Source: Sarcocystis neurona
Taxonomy: Eukaryota > Apicomplexa > Conoidasida > Eucoccidiorida > Sarcocystidae
NCBI GenBank assembly: GCA_000727475.1
Contig: KL647320.1
Location: 979,072-1,043,071, forward strand
Reading direction: 5' to 3'
DNA: 64,000 bases
Under the pieces are notes generated by a model. That model did not search any database. It saw nothing but the letters and a program-made list of their open reading frames with translations, and was not told where the DNA came from. The position numbers were made by a program, and so were the translations under genes. Below, piece after piece: positions 24,854-35,322 of this stretch (position 1 is the stretch's first letter; the number at the start of each line of letters is the position of its first letter).

Positions 24854-27800
24854 GGCAGCACCCGCGTGTTCACATCCCTAACGACGCCGTGTGGAACACC
24901 TCAGGGAGAACAATGACGGCACAAACGCTACTCCGAACGAGACGCGTTCCACGTAGCTGAAGAAACACCTTTCGCCAAATATGTCGCCAGTAGACGACCA
25001 CGTGTAAGCGTTTTCTGATGGAAAGGCGACTGCACAAGGAAAGAGTGTGGAAAACGCTAATGCGTTCACAGCACGCGTCACAAGGAAGGCACATACATTT
25101 CTTCAAGTCGCTAACAACAAGAAATGGGCGTGTACTTACTTCCATCGAAGGGAAGAATCTGAGGTTCCCTGGAGAGAGCTCTCACAGTCGTCGTAGCCGG
25201 CGAAAACACGTGTCAGCGACTCGCGTAGCTTAACAACACAGCAGCGGCTGCATTCTTCGCTGCATATACAAAGATATATATATATATAAAAGATATATAT
25301 ATATATATATATATGTGCGTACTGTGGTGTATATACACCACTTCAACGTTTGTGACGTACACATGTTATCCATGCGTGTTACGCCGCGCTTCACCAACCT
25401 GAGTGGCCTGGCAGGTGCAACATTTTTGCAGAGTCATCTTTGGGAATGTTAAACTTTGCTGTGCAACATTTCCATGCTGAAGTACACATATGTAGAGCTG
25501 TAGACGTTTCCAAGTGTGTCAAGGTACGAACGTCCGCACAGACGTGCACGCATGAAAGGCTGTAAACCCTCTCTCTGCGTTTCTGTAGCACAGGCACCCA
25601 CACCTCTGTACATATTTTGATGGCGGGCGTACGCGGCATAATGATTATTGAGCGGCATTCCACATCTCGTAGAAAGACAATGAACCGTCACAGCCGCAAC
25701 TGAGCACGTGGCGTGGTTAACAATAATATCCAAGCGTATGAGCATCACAATAAGACGAGATATCTGATTCGTGGAGATCGTGTACCTAGCTCTTCAGCCT
25801 CTGCCTCGACTTTCCAAAGGCAGCCGGGAAGCTTGCGTCTTGTTTTTCACTTGTCCCCCACTTTTTCGCACCGCGTACCAAGGAGAGGGGGGATTGATCG
25901 CGAGGAGAAGAGATCTTTTTTGTTAGCGAACGCGTCATTTTCTTCTTAGATGGAAAATCAACGAGGTGCTGATAAAGATAAGTCGGTCGCACAAATGAAA
26001 AAAGAAAATCTGTCACACGTGCTTTCCTGCAAACACCTGCGATAATGTTTCCTTATCGTTCCAGCCGGTTCAACTGACAGGATGCACGTGGAAAACAGTG
26101 TGGACCACCGTCGCAGTAAAACCGAAGCGACTTGTGAATGCTGTTTTCACGGGTGGATCCCAGTACAGAAAACTAGTGCTATGAAGATATATCACTTCTG
26201 TAATATTAAATGTGAAAGAAGGGGTCGATCCGAGATTTGTGCGTTAGAAGGTGAACTTACAGTTCTCTATTCTGGGAAACTGCGCGACAAGTTGGACTGT
26301 CCCCACGTGGTATCAGTGTAGAGATTGAATGAATCCTAGGTTGCAGGAAGTCGTATGTGAGTGAGAATCGAGAAAGCGAGAGGGTTCGTGTGTCACTCTT
26401 GTGAGAACACCAACCGTAGAAATAGCGTATTGCCTGTAAGCTGTACATCTGTATATGTGTCAAATGTTTACAAGGGGTATAATATGCTGACTTTCACACC
26501 CGCAGCTTTTGATGCTATGGGGAACGCCACTCTGAAGTAGGTGTAATCTGTACGTTTTAGGAGTTGTGGCACGTATGTCTAGTTTAAGTACACACATGGA
26601 TGTTTTCCTCTTTATTCAGCGTATAGGAACAGGATGTGTTTGTCAGTGTACTTCACTGAATTTTGTAACACTAGAAGATGTGCCCTCTCGTGTCCCTCTG
26701 TCCCATGCACACAGCAGCGGTGTACATATATTCGGAAGTAGAGTTAAGAAACGCTTGTGAGTGGAGAACAGATGGACGCGGATCTAGTCCCCAGTGTCTC
26801 ATTTGATACGTACGTACAAATTTTTGTACAAAGCTGGACGACAGCAGTGGACTCGTACCCCGTACTCCGAGATACGCCGCAGGAAGAACATTTCAGTCCG
26901 TAGTGGAGAAACTGCAAGCCGGGAGCAGACGCTGCTTTTTGAGAAAAGTCATTAATACGAGGTTTGGAGCACACAAATCAAACAATATGAGGTTTGGAGC
27001 ACATAAATCAAACAAACATCCGTGAAGCACGCCGGAGCGGAGCCGGCTTCTGCACACGCCCTTCGAATGCCCTTGCTTCAACACGTGCAGGTGATTTATG
27101 TTTGCTGTTCCAGATAAGAATTCACTATGCGAGTCAGGAGTTGCTAAAATGTTTTTATGTGTCGGAATAGCAGCAAATAAGTGGAGCAATTGACGTACGA
27201 TGTAGTCTGCGTCTGCGCAGGGTCACACAGAAACCAAGCTTAGCAAATATCAGTGTACCCACAAGTGCGTAACGACGTATGGATGCATATGTATATGTAT
27301 ATATATGTATGCACACATCCATACACACACACCTACGTGAACCTGTTTCACTCGTGCATACATCTGCCCCCCTCTCTGCATGAGTATCTGAACACAGACA
27401 CAAAAGTGTACAAACACATACACACAGATGCATAAGTTGAACAAGGTAATCTACATGTATATGTAGGTACACGAGCGTATGCGTGGACACACGGTCATCC
27501 GCGTCCACATGTGCACACGTCAGATCTACGGAATTATACACACACGTTCGCTGATACAAGTGGCTGTATTCAAAAAGGAGCAGTTCTACAAGCCGACGAA
27601 ATTTACCTACCCACGTACAGATTTGTGTATAGAGAGACTGAAAAATTAGAAGCGGCTAGATAAGCGCATACACGTAGAAACGGGCACTTACACAGATTTT
27701 CGTTTGTCATTTCTAGTGCATATATGTAAAGAGTTGGACCGACAGGTGTAAGCACAGGTAGGAAGACACATACATGCGGAAAGAAAGAGGGCTGCTTTGG

Positions 27801-29200
27801 GCACACGCGTAGAGGCTTTTTGAAAAATTGATGCCACGACCGCTGCTGTAGAGGATGTAGCGCTCGCTCCCTCCGCTCCAGGGTCAAAGAATCGTGCCAC
27901 GACAGCTATCGCACAGGAAGCACGGTTCTGCTCCTGATCCGCTAAATGTCTGCATTCGCCGCCTTCGGCGACACTTCGAGAGTCGCCACTACCAAAATTT
28001 CACTACTCCATTTTTCATCGGAGCAGCAACCCTCGCCCCCCTTCGACGGCTATCGGTGTATCGAATTTCAATATTTCTGGACAGGTCTCACGTACATGAC
28101 GAAAGTCGCCCTAACGCGCTTGGACGTGAACCGCTCGCAAGGACTTGCGATCACAAGAGAAGAGCCAACCAACAGGTTTGACCAGCCATTATTAACGTTA
28201 CTTTCATATGTGATGCAGCAGCCCACTCACTCGCTTGACCTTGGTGAGCGAGGCTGCTTGCTTTGTATTGGTCCATCCGCAAAACGGAAGGCGCTTAATA
28301 GTTTCACGTGCCCACCCTACAGTTTTTGAGAGGGCAGGTGGGATCTGTTCTGGGAGATGCGCATGGTGCTCTGCAAAAACAGGCCCCCCCACTATTTCCG
28401 ATGATTCGCCACGACAGGATTTCCGAAAGCAAATGTATACCAGTTCTTGAGGTAGTACACGAGTCACACCCTTACGTCCATTCACCTGTTCCTCTACATC
28501 ACACCCTTAATGCAATGAATGCAAGTGGTGAGGGACACCTGTAGTAGTCCTATTTTTCTAAGTGGCAGATCTGCTATTGCAAATTTCCACACGTGAGAGG
28601 ACAGAAGGCAGATGGTACGCACCATAGGTAACGATTCGTTTCCTAATTCGCCCATTTGTGAACGTGGACTTCCACCAGTGACGTACATACGCGGTTCCTC
28701 TGACAGAGCTCGCCCGCAAATGAGTAGGGCGGATGTGCAAGCGTCAGTGCGTGTGTTGGCATCTTTCAATTTTAGTCAATCCATTAGAAGTAAGCAGACA
28801 CGGAATTTTACGCGTATGCGGATCCACCGGATCCACGTGTGTGAACGTGCGTATTCACGGGAGCAGATGTACCCGTATACATAGGCACGTGGAGATGCAG
28901 AAACTACACCTACAGCTTCTAACGAACCTGGGAACCGTCTGGGTCTCCCAACGGTTTAATGCCCATTTGTGCTGGGTGATCTACGTCAGAAAGGAGCGGT
29001 TCCAGGTCGCGGCATTCCGGGATTCCTTACACAACACGTACGACACGTACGGCAGTCGGCTGCTACTCCAAGAGGCGCGCACCCGTACTTGCTATTCATT
29101 AGGGGTGGTTCCGTCCCGCCTCCGACTCCCTGTTTCTCTCATAGGTACCTAGATTTCTCCTGGATACTACACTATGACGCGGCATTGTAGACACCTGTAC
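24854..29200. other. Repeat-poor block without recognisable genes
   Basis: CAG tracts are absent and codon-like composition is even. Short ATG frames exist, for example 26082-26321 and 27946-28329 on the + strand, but none shows a domain, a splice partner or a neighbour that supports it. A TATA tract lies at 25270-25310. Confidence 0.4.
26954..27015. repeat. Two-copy 31-bp tandem repeat
   Basis: Two adjacent copies share GAGGTTTGGAGCACA followed by AAATCAAACA, differing at two positions. No function is apparent. Confidence 0.75.
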
Positions 29201-31990
29201 CTGTATTTCTTGTGGATAGTAACATATATATATATACATACATACTACTAGTTTTTCGTACATTTGTGGATCTGTATAATTAAGTCGCTATATGCAGGTA
29301 CGTATGTATATATGTGTATATGTACATACATATATATATACACATACATACATATGCGCCCCCATTGTCGCAATGCCTCCCTCGGTACGTAGTAGTGGTG
29401 CTGGAGGTGCGCCAACAACGCCGCAGCAGCACGGGCTCGGCGCAGTGGAATGGGGAGCCATGTAGATGCTCGGGAAGAATTCGAGTGCCGGGCAAGTGTG
29501 AACTACTCACACGTCAAATTTTGTTGGGGGCGTACATCGAATTTCCGACGTTCATACGCAGGTCCACAGAAGCTTACCATGACTACGATTGGCCCAGCGA
29601 TACCTGCAGGACCACAAGCGGCATGAGCAGCGCCACCAGTAACAGCAGCAGCAGCCGCAGCAGCAGCTGCAACAGCAACAGCAGCAACAGCAACAGCAGC
29701 TCCAGTAATAGTGGCAGCAGCAACAGCAGCGGCAACAGCAGCGACACAGAGCGATCACAGCAGTCGCGCCGGCAACAGTAGCACGCTGTCGTCGGTCCCA
29801 GCAGCAGCAGCAGTCGCAGGGACAGGCAGTAGTAGCGTGACGCTCGCACGAGCAAGAGAGGAGTAAAGCACTGCTGCCATGGATCGAAAATCATATTGAT
29901 CAGCACGGCGTTGATAGTACACGTTGCGTGTGGCTACAGCATCGATTGTGAAAAGCGCATGCACCGGTGCTCTGGTATGTTGTGGGGTACCGCCGTTCTG
30001 CCATTGGGTTGTAGTACCAGCGGCTGTAGCAACAACTGCGAGAGAGAGGAGGTTGCTGCCACGTCCTTCCTATTGGGCTTCTCGCTGTGTATGTGCTGCT
30101 GCTCCCTTCGCATGAAATATACGTGCAATAGTTGCGACGGCTCTTGCTGCTGGTGCTCTTGCTCTCGCCGCTGTTGCCAGATCTCTGCTCCGCTTCGTGA
30201 TGCTCGTGTCGCTGCTGCTGCTGCCGCGGCTGCGGCTGCCGCCAGCCTTCAGCCTCTTCTCCTCGTACATGCTGCGGCCATACCAGTGGTGCTGGTAGCC
30301 GCGGCTGCCATTCCTGCTGCAGGAACAGTGCGGCTGCTGCTGCTGCTCCTGCTGCGACAGGGAGGGACGTGCCCACATGTGAGATGCGGTGTGACGGCAA
30401 GGGGCAGGTGCGCAGGAACAGCAGCAGGAGGGTCGGCAGAGTAGCAGCAACGGCAGCAACAGAGAAGGCCGCAGCAGTTGCGCCAGCAGGAGGAGAAAAT
30501 TATATTTCTTTGCTTGCAGCAGGCCGGGTGGAAGATCTGATCCAGAGGTGGTAAGTTGTCTGTTTCCGTTCGCTTTTGATTCCCTTCGTGCACAGGCCCA
30601 CAGTTGGCGGTGGCGTAGTGTACTGCCCTTCCCTCCCCTCCGCAGAAAGAAGCAATAGCAGCAGCAGTGGCGCAGCACAGATAGATATAGATAGACGAAA
30701 AAAGAAAATCGCAGACTTGCGTCGGAGGGGAGAGATCTTTCACCGCCGTGTTCCGTGGATGAGAGATCTACTTTTTTCCCCTCATACGCCCTGCTTCCAC
30801 GCGTTGTCGCTCTTCCCTCTCGGGGTGTCCTCGCCTGCTCTGTTCCGGCCATCTCAGTTCCAGATCCCCGCTGGGTGCAGTGTTCCGTTGCTCGGCTTCT
30901 GCCGCTGTTGTTGCTACCTTTCGCTTTTCGCGTCGCCCCTTCTGCGGCTCTCTGTCACTTTTCCGTCGCGGCTGACTCTGCTGCAGCTGCCGCGGATCCG
31001 TCACCTGTTGGTGCCCTTCTGTCAAACGCGCCGTTGTTGGGGAGGGGTGGCACTCTTGTGGCCTTTGATGCATCATCTACTTGGGGTGCCGCCTACGTCG
31101 CTGTGGCTTCTCTTCGCCGCTGCTGCTGTTTTAGGTGTTTCTGCCGCCTCTGCCGGTGCTGTTTCTGTTGCCTTGGCTGCTGCTACCCCGGAGACTGCCG
31201 CTTCCGGTGCCGCTGCGGTGCGGGCGCGGTTCTTTTCTGTGTGGTTTTGTGCGCCTGCTAGTCTTTGTTGCCTTGCTCTTGTGTGACTTCCGCGAACGTT
31301 CTGCCGCTGTCGAGGGAAAGGTGGGCGGGAGAAAGCGACATCTTGTTGGTAATCTGCGGCGTCCCACCAAGCGTTGTTTACAGTAGGAACGTTAGAACGC
31401 AGCGTGTCGCGGCGGTGCCCCTGCTGCAGGCACGGGAGAAAGAAAGCGGTGTTGCTGTGGGGAGCACGTCATTTGTGTGTCTCTGTGGTTATAGCAGCGT
31501 TGGTCCACGGCTATACGTTGGATAGCTTGCCTCTTACATATATAGTCACGTATGTAACTCACTGTATCTACACGCAGCTGTCGGTGCACAACAGCAGCGG
31601 GGGTATCTTTCTTTCGTCCTTACATATGTATATATATGTGTGGCGATGTCTTTCGTTCTTCCTCTGTCATGCATATGTCTGTGTGTGCGTCTCTCTGTCG
31701 TGGCCTGTGCCTCTCTGTATATAGACGGAGTAGTAGCGACTGGGGCAGCGTGTTTTTGCACGCTTCCACTTATAGATCAGCAGGGGGGGGGAACTCGCAT
31801 TTCTCTGTTCTTTCTTCTCACTTCCTAAGTGGGTGTAGGCGGACGTGCTTTCTCCTATTATATAGTGTAGTAAGGAGACGCGGCGACGGCGGGGATCCCC
31901 CGCAGATTTCCCTTTGCGGCGTTTCTCTTCGGCGCTCGTAGTCGCTGGGCAATGTCATCACTTATTCGCTCGCTCGTGACTAGACGAATG
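29201..31990. other. Repeat-rich spacer with CAG tracts and a pyrimidine-rich stretch
   Basis: AT microsatellite lies at 29220-29350 and CAG-rich sequence at 29630-29820 and 30140-30480. Sequence at 30750-31330 is pyrimidine-biased. Open frames exist on both strands, including a + frame from ATG 31068 that starts like a signal peptide (MHHLLGVPPTSLWLLFAAAA) and ends at 31286. Without a domain or splice partner I do not call a gene. Confidence 0.3.
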
Positions 31991-32006
31991 TTTTTAGTCT
32001 GTAGGC

Positions 32007-32139
32007 GTGTAATCACTTTGTGGACGTGTAAGCACTTTGTGGACGTGTAAGCACATTGTGGACGTGTAAGCACTTTGTGGACGTGTAAGCACTTTGTGGA
32101 CGTGTAAGCACTTTGTGGACGTGTAAGCACTTTGTGGAC
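32007..32139. repeat. 19-bp minisatellite, seven copies
   Basis: The unit GTGTAAGCACTTTGTGGAC repeats at 32007, 32026, 32045, 32064, 32083, 32102 and 32121. The first copy has AATC for AAGC and the third has ACATT for ACTTT. It lies in spacer about 1.8 kb upstream of uL4. Confidence 0.92.
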
Positions 32140-32639
32140 GTGTAGACACACTTGTAGACATTTTAGCCGGGTATTTTTTTGGCTGCCAGGAGGAGTGGAT
32201 AGACACCGACGAAGGATGTGTCGCTCGAGTGAATTTTGGTGATGACGTGCCACATGTACGCACAGCAGAGCAGTATCCGGGTGTAGCTGCAGCGGTGCTG
32301 CTGCACCTACCCGGGTGAGAGCAAAGGAGCGGCGCTTCCCCCGGTTTTTTTTCTACGCGCGAGTCAGAGCGACAGAGAGACAGAGGCACAGACAGACAGG
32401 CAGACGCAGAGATGCAGATGAAACACTGGCACACACACAAGAGAACTTGCGGCGCCTTGTGCGAGAAAAGCCAGCGGGAGAACTCTTCTGCAGTTGAAAA
32501 ACCTACACATTTGCATTCGGTTGTATGTTCCTGGGGATCGCCCGACATACACGCATCGCGTGGCTGAGGTGATGTGCCGGGAGAGTTACGTCCGAACGAC
32601 TCAGTGAGAAGTTCTTTCGTTTGTGCGTGTGGGTCCATA

Positions 32640-33560
32640 TATACATACGTATCGCGATGACGAGAAGTATACTCGTGCACGGGTGTCTCACATATGCGTA
32701 TGCGTACGTGTGTAAGACTGTACCATATATATCCATGTGTTGAACTTGCTCTGTAGATATGTCTACATATATTTGTAGACTACGTGTATATATCTGTGTG
32801 TGTGTGTGTATGTGTGCATACAGAGGTGGAGTTATCCTTGTCTACTGACGCTCCGAGAGAAGGCTATACGCTGTGTATATATATATGTGTATGTATATAC
32901 GCGCATGCATAAAGCGCGAAGTGTGTACAGGAGAAAAGAACGAATACGGCAAGTATAGGACTGACTTTTTTGCGGGGAAGGAGGGGGGAAGGGGGGGAGA
33001 AGGAGTAAGTTTCTACACGCCGAGGCAAAGTTGCGTCCCGGTGGGTTTGTGTAGGTACAGCTGTTTGACGTGTCGTCGGCTAGCAGATGCAGCTAGAAAG
33101 AAGAGAACCTTCCAGGGATGAAAAGCAGATGAAGACGGATTAATAGTGATAGCGAGGAGGGTGTGCCGGGGCAAGGAGTCGAGATGACGCGCAGAAGCGG
33201 GGGGAAAGGAAGTCGGTGCGTCATTCCTGCGGCGTCTGCACGCCACGTCTTTCCACACTTACCCGGGTTTCTATTCTCTATATATATAGTCTGTAGCTGC
33301 GGAAGGGTGGGAGCACCCCCACCTTATCAGACAGTAAATAAATGTATATATCTATTACGGGGGGCACCTCTATTATACAGGCAGTAATAATGAATATATA
33401 TGTATATATATATATATGTATAGATGGGGGACAGCCAGATTCTACACGTACATATATATATATATATATATGTATATGCGTGTAGCAACGAATGTGTGAA
33501 GACATAATATGTTCAAACGCATATAGGTCTATATGTAGGTATCTGTATGGGCATATAAGC
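32640..33560. repeat. AT/CA microsatellite spacer upstream of uL4
   Basis: Tracts of TATATA, GTGTGT and related simple sequence occur at 32750-32890 and 33380-33550. No gene is seen. Confidence 0.6.
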
Positions 33561-33689
33561 GGACGTGTATGTACACTCGCGTTGATCTAGGCACGCATGT
33601 GTGAGTCTGTATATATATGTGTGTGCGTGTGTATGTGTGTGTTTTGAGGTGTCTGAACGGTGTTGCATGCGGTGTCGACTCTGCGATGT

Positions 33690-33969
33690 ATCCTACGTTT
33701 CGTGAGAGGCAGGCGAATAACTTTCCGTTCATCCGTTTTTCGGGTTTTTCCGGGTTCTTCCGTTGCTTCTTTTCTGCAGACGCTGCTCGTGTTCCGGCTC
33801 GCCAGCAGAGACTCACTGCCGCGTGGTAGTACTTTCTTCTCGCTTCACCGCGGCGTCTGTTCCTGCATCCTTGCGCACCGTCTATCGCGCCGACAGCCCG
33901 TTTCGTCCCGTGCGGCGCTGCTCCGTCTCGCTTCTCTCTCGCCTTCCCGCCGCGTTTTTCTCGGAAAAG
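33690..33969 (+). promoter_or_regulatory. Pyrimidine-rich leader of uL4 (putative 5' UTR/promoter)
   Basis: The 280 bases before the uL4 ATG are rich in C and T with runs such as CGGGTTTTTCCGGGTTCTTC, and end GGAAAAGATGG at the start codon. Pyrimidine-rich leaders are common on ribosomal protein genes. An intron in the leader cannot be excluded (TTTTCTGCAG ends at 33780). The transcription start is not determined. Confidence 0.35.
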
Positions 33970-35322
33970 ATGGCGACGTGCCGCCCAGTTGTGTCTGTGT
34001 ACTCCCCCGAGAACGGGGCGCCAGTCTCGTCGGCGCTGCTGCCGGCAGTGTTCTGCGCGCCGCTGCGACCGGATCTGGTGCGCTACGTTCATGCGAACGT
34101 GGGGAAGAACCGAAGACAGGCGTACGGCGTCTCGCCGTCGGCGGGCTACCAGACCAGCGCCGAGTCCTGGGGCACGGGACGCGCGGTCGCGAGAATTCCT
34201 CGCGTCCCAGGCGGCGGGACGCACCGCGCCGGACAGGCAGCCTTCGGAAATATGTGCAGAGGTGGGGGCATGTTCGCGCCGAACAAGACGTGGCGCCGGT
34301 GGCATCGCCACGTAAACCTGAACGAGCGGCGCCACGCGGCCGCGGCGGCGATTGCGGCGACAGGCCTGCCGGCGCTGGTCATGGCCCGGGGTCACCGTGT
34401 GGGGAATGTCAGCGAGTTGCCGCTGGTGGTGTCCGACGACCTGCAGCAGGTCACCAAAACCTCTAAGGCGCTACAAGTGCTGCACACGCTCGGTTGCGAG
34501 CCTGAGCTCGAGAGGGTGAAGGCCAGCAGCAAGCAGCTGCGCGCCGGCAAAGGCAAGATGCGCGGTCGCAGATACAACTTGCGTCGCGGACCGCTGATTA
34601 TCTACGCCGAGGACAAGGGGATCACGCGCGCCTTCCGTAATCTTCCTGGGGTTGACTGCTGCCACGTCGACCGTCTCAGCGTGCTGCAGCTGGCGCCAGG
34701 TGGCGCGCTCGGGCGCTTCTGCATCTGGACGGCAGCCGCTTTCGAGCGACTGCAGCTGCTCTACGGCAACAGCAGACCTGCAGGCACCAGGACCGGAACA
34801 GCAAGCGTGAGCAGTAGTGCAGCGGCTGCGGCAACGGACGGCGGCGCAATACCAAGTGCTGCTGCTGCGGCTGCTGCAGCAGCGAGCGGAGAAGCGGCTC
34901 TGAAAAAGGGGTACCGCCTGCCGCGGGGTCTCATGACCAACGCCGATCTCGGGAGAATTATCAACTCGGACGAAGTACAGGCAGCAGTGCGGCCGGCGAA
35001 GAAGTGCGCGGAGAAGCGGCGCGTGCAGCACAAGAACCTGCTAACCAACCACGCGATGCTGTGCAGGGTAAACCCGGCGGCGGCCCACTTGAAGCGACTC
35101 GCGCGCCTCGCACAGAAGGCCGGCAGCAGGCAGTACGCCGTCGTGCAAAAGAAGAAGAAGAACACGCTGCAGCAGCACAAGGAAAATCGCAAAGCTGCCA
35201 AGTCTTTCGCCCAGGAAATCGCCACCGCGTTCTCCGACAAAATGGCCCAGGAACTTGAAAAGCAGGCGCGCCAAAAAGCCGAGATGGCGGGCGCCATTGC
35301 CGAAGCCAGCAGCAGCGAGTGA
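33970..35322 (+). CDS. RPL4: 60S ribosomal protein L4 (uL4)
   Basis: This cytosolic large-subunit protein is a single exon of 450 codons. The start MATCRPVVSVYS matches the eukaryotic N-terminus. The conserved core follows: PLRPDLVRYVHANVGKNRRQ, VARIPRVPGGGTHRAGQAAF, GNMCRGGGMFAPNKTWRRWH and RHAAAAAIAATGLPALVMARG form the internal loop that lines the exit tunnel, then GKGKMRGRRYNLRRGPLIIY and FRNLPGVD. About 45 Ala/Ser/Thr/Gly-rich residues (roughly 268-312) are inserted between LQLLYGN and YRLPRGLMTNADLGRIINSD, where other eukaryotes have a short link. The C-terminus is the usual Lys/Gln/Ala-rich tail. The insert is small beside those of the neighbours, as expected for a protein packed in the ribosome. 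Confidence 0.97.
   Translation: MATCRPVVSVYSPENGAPVSSALLPAVFCAPLRPDLVRYVHANVGKNRRQAYGVSPSAGYQTSAESWGTGRAVARIPRVPGGGTHRAGQAAFGNMCRGGGMFAPNKTWRRWHRHVNLNERRHAAAAAIAATGLPALVMARGHRVGNVSELPLVVSDDLQQVTKTSKALQVLHTLGCEPELERVKASSKQLRAGKGKMRGRRYNLRRGPLIIYAEDKGITRAFRNLPGVDCCHVDRLSVLQLAPGGALGRFCIWTAAAFERLQLLYGNSRPAGTRTGTASVSSSAAAAATDGGAIPSAAAAAAAAASGEAALKKGYRLPRGLMTNADLGRIINSDEVQAAVRPAKKCAEKRRVQHKNLLTNHAMLCRVNPAAAHLKRLARLAQKAGSRQYAVVQKKKKNTLQQHKENRKAAKSFAQEIATAFSDKMAQELEKQARQKAEMAGAIAEASSSE

Noticed and set aside
31068..31286. + strand frame starting MHHLLGVPPTSLWLLF, considered as a secreted protein
   Set aside because: It is short, with no supported splice partner or domain, in pyrimidine-biased sequence that makes hydrophobic frames by chance.
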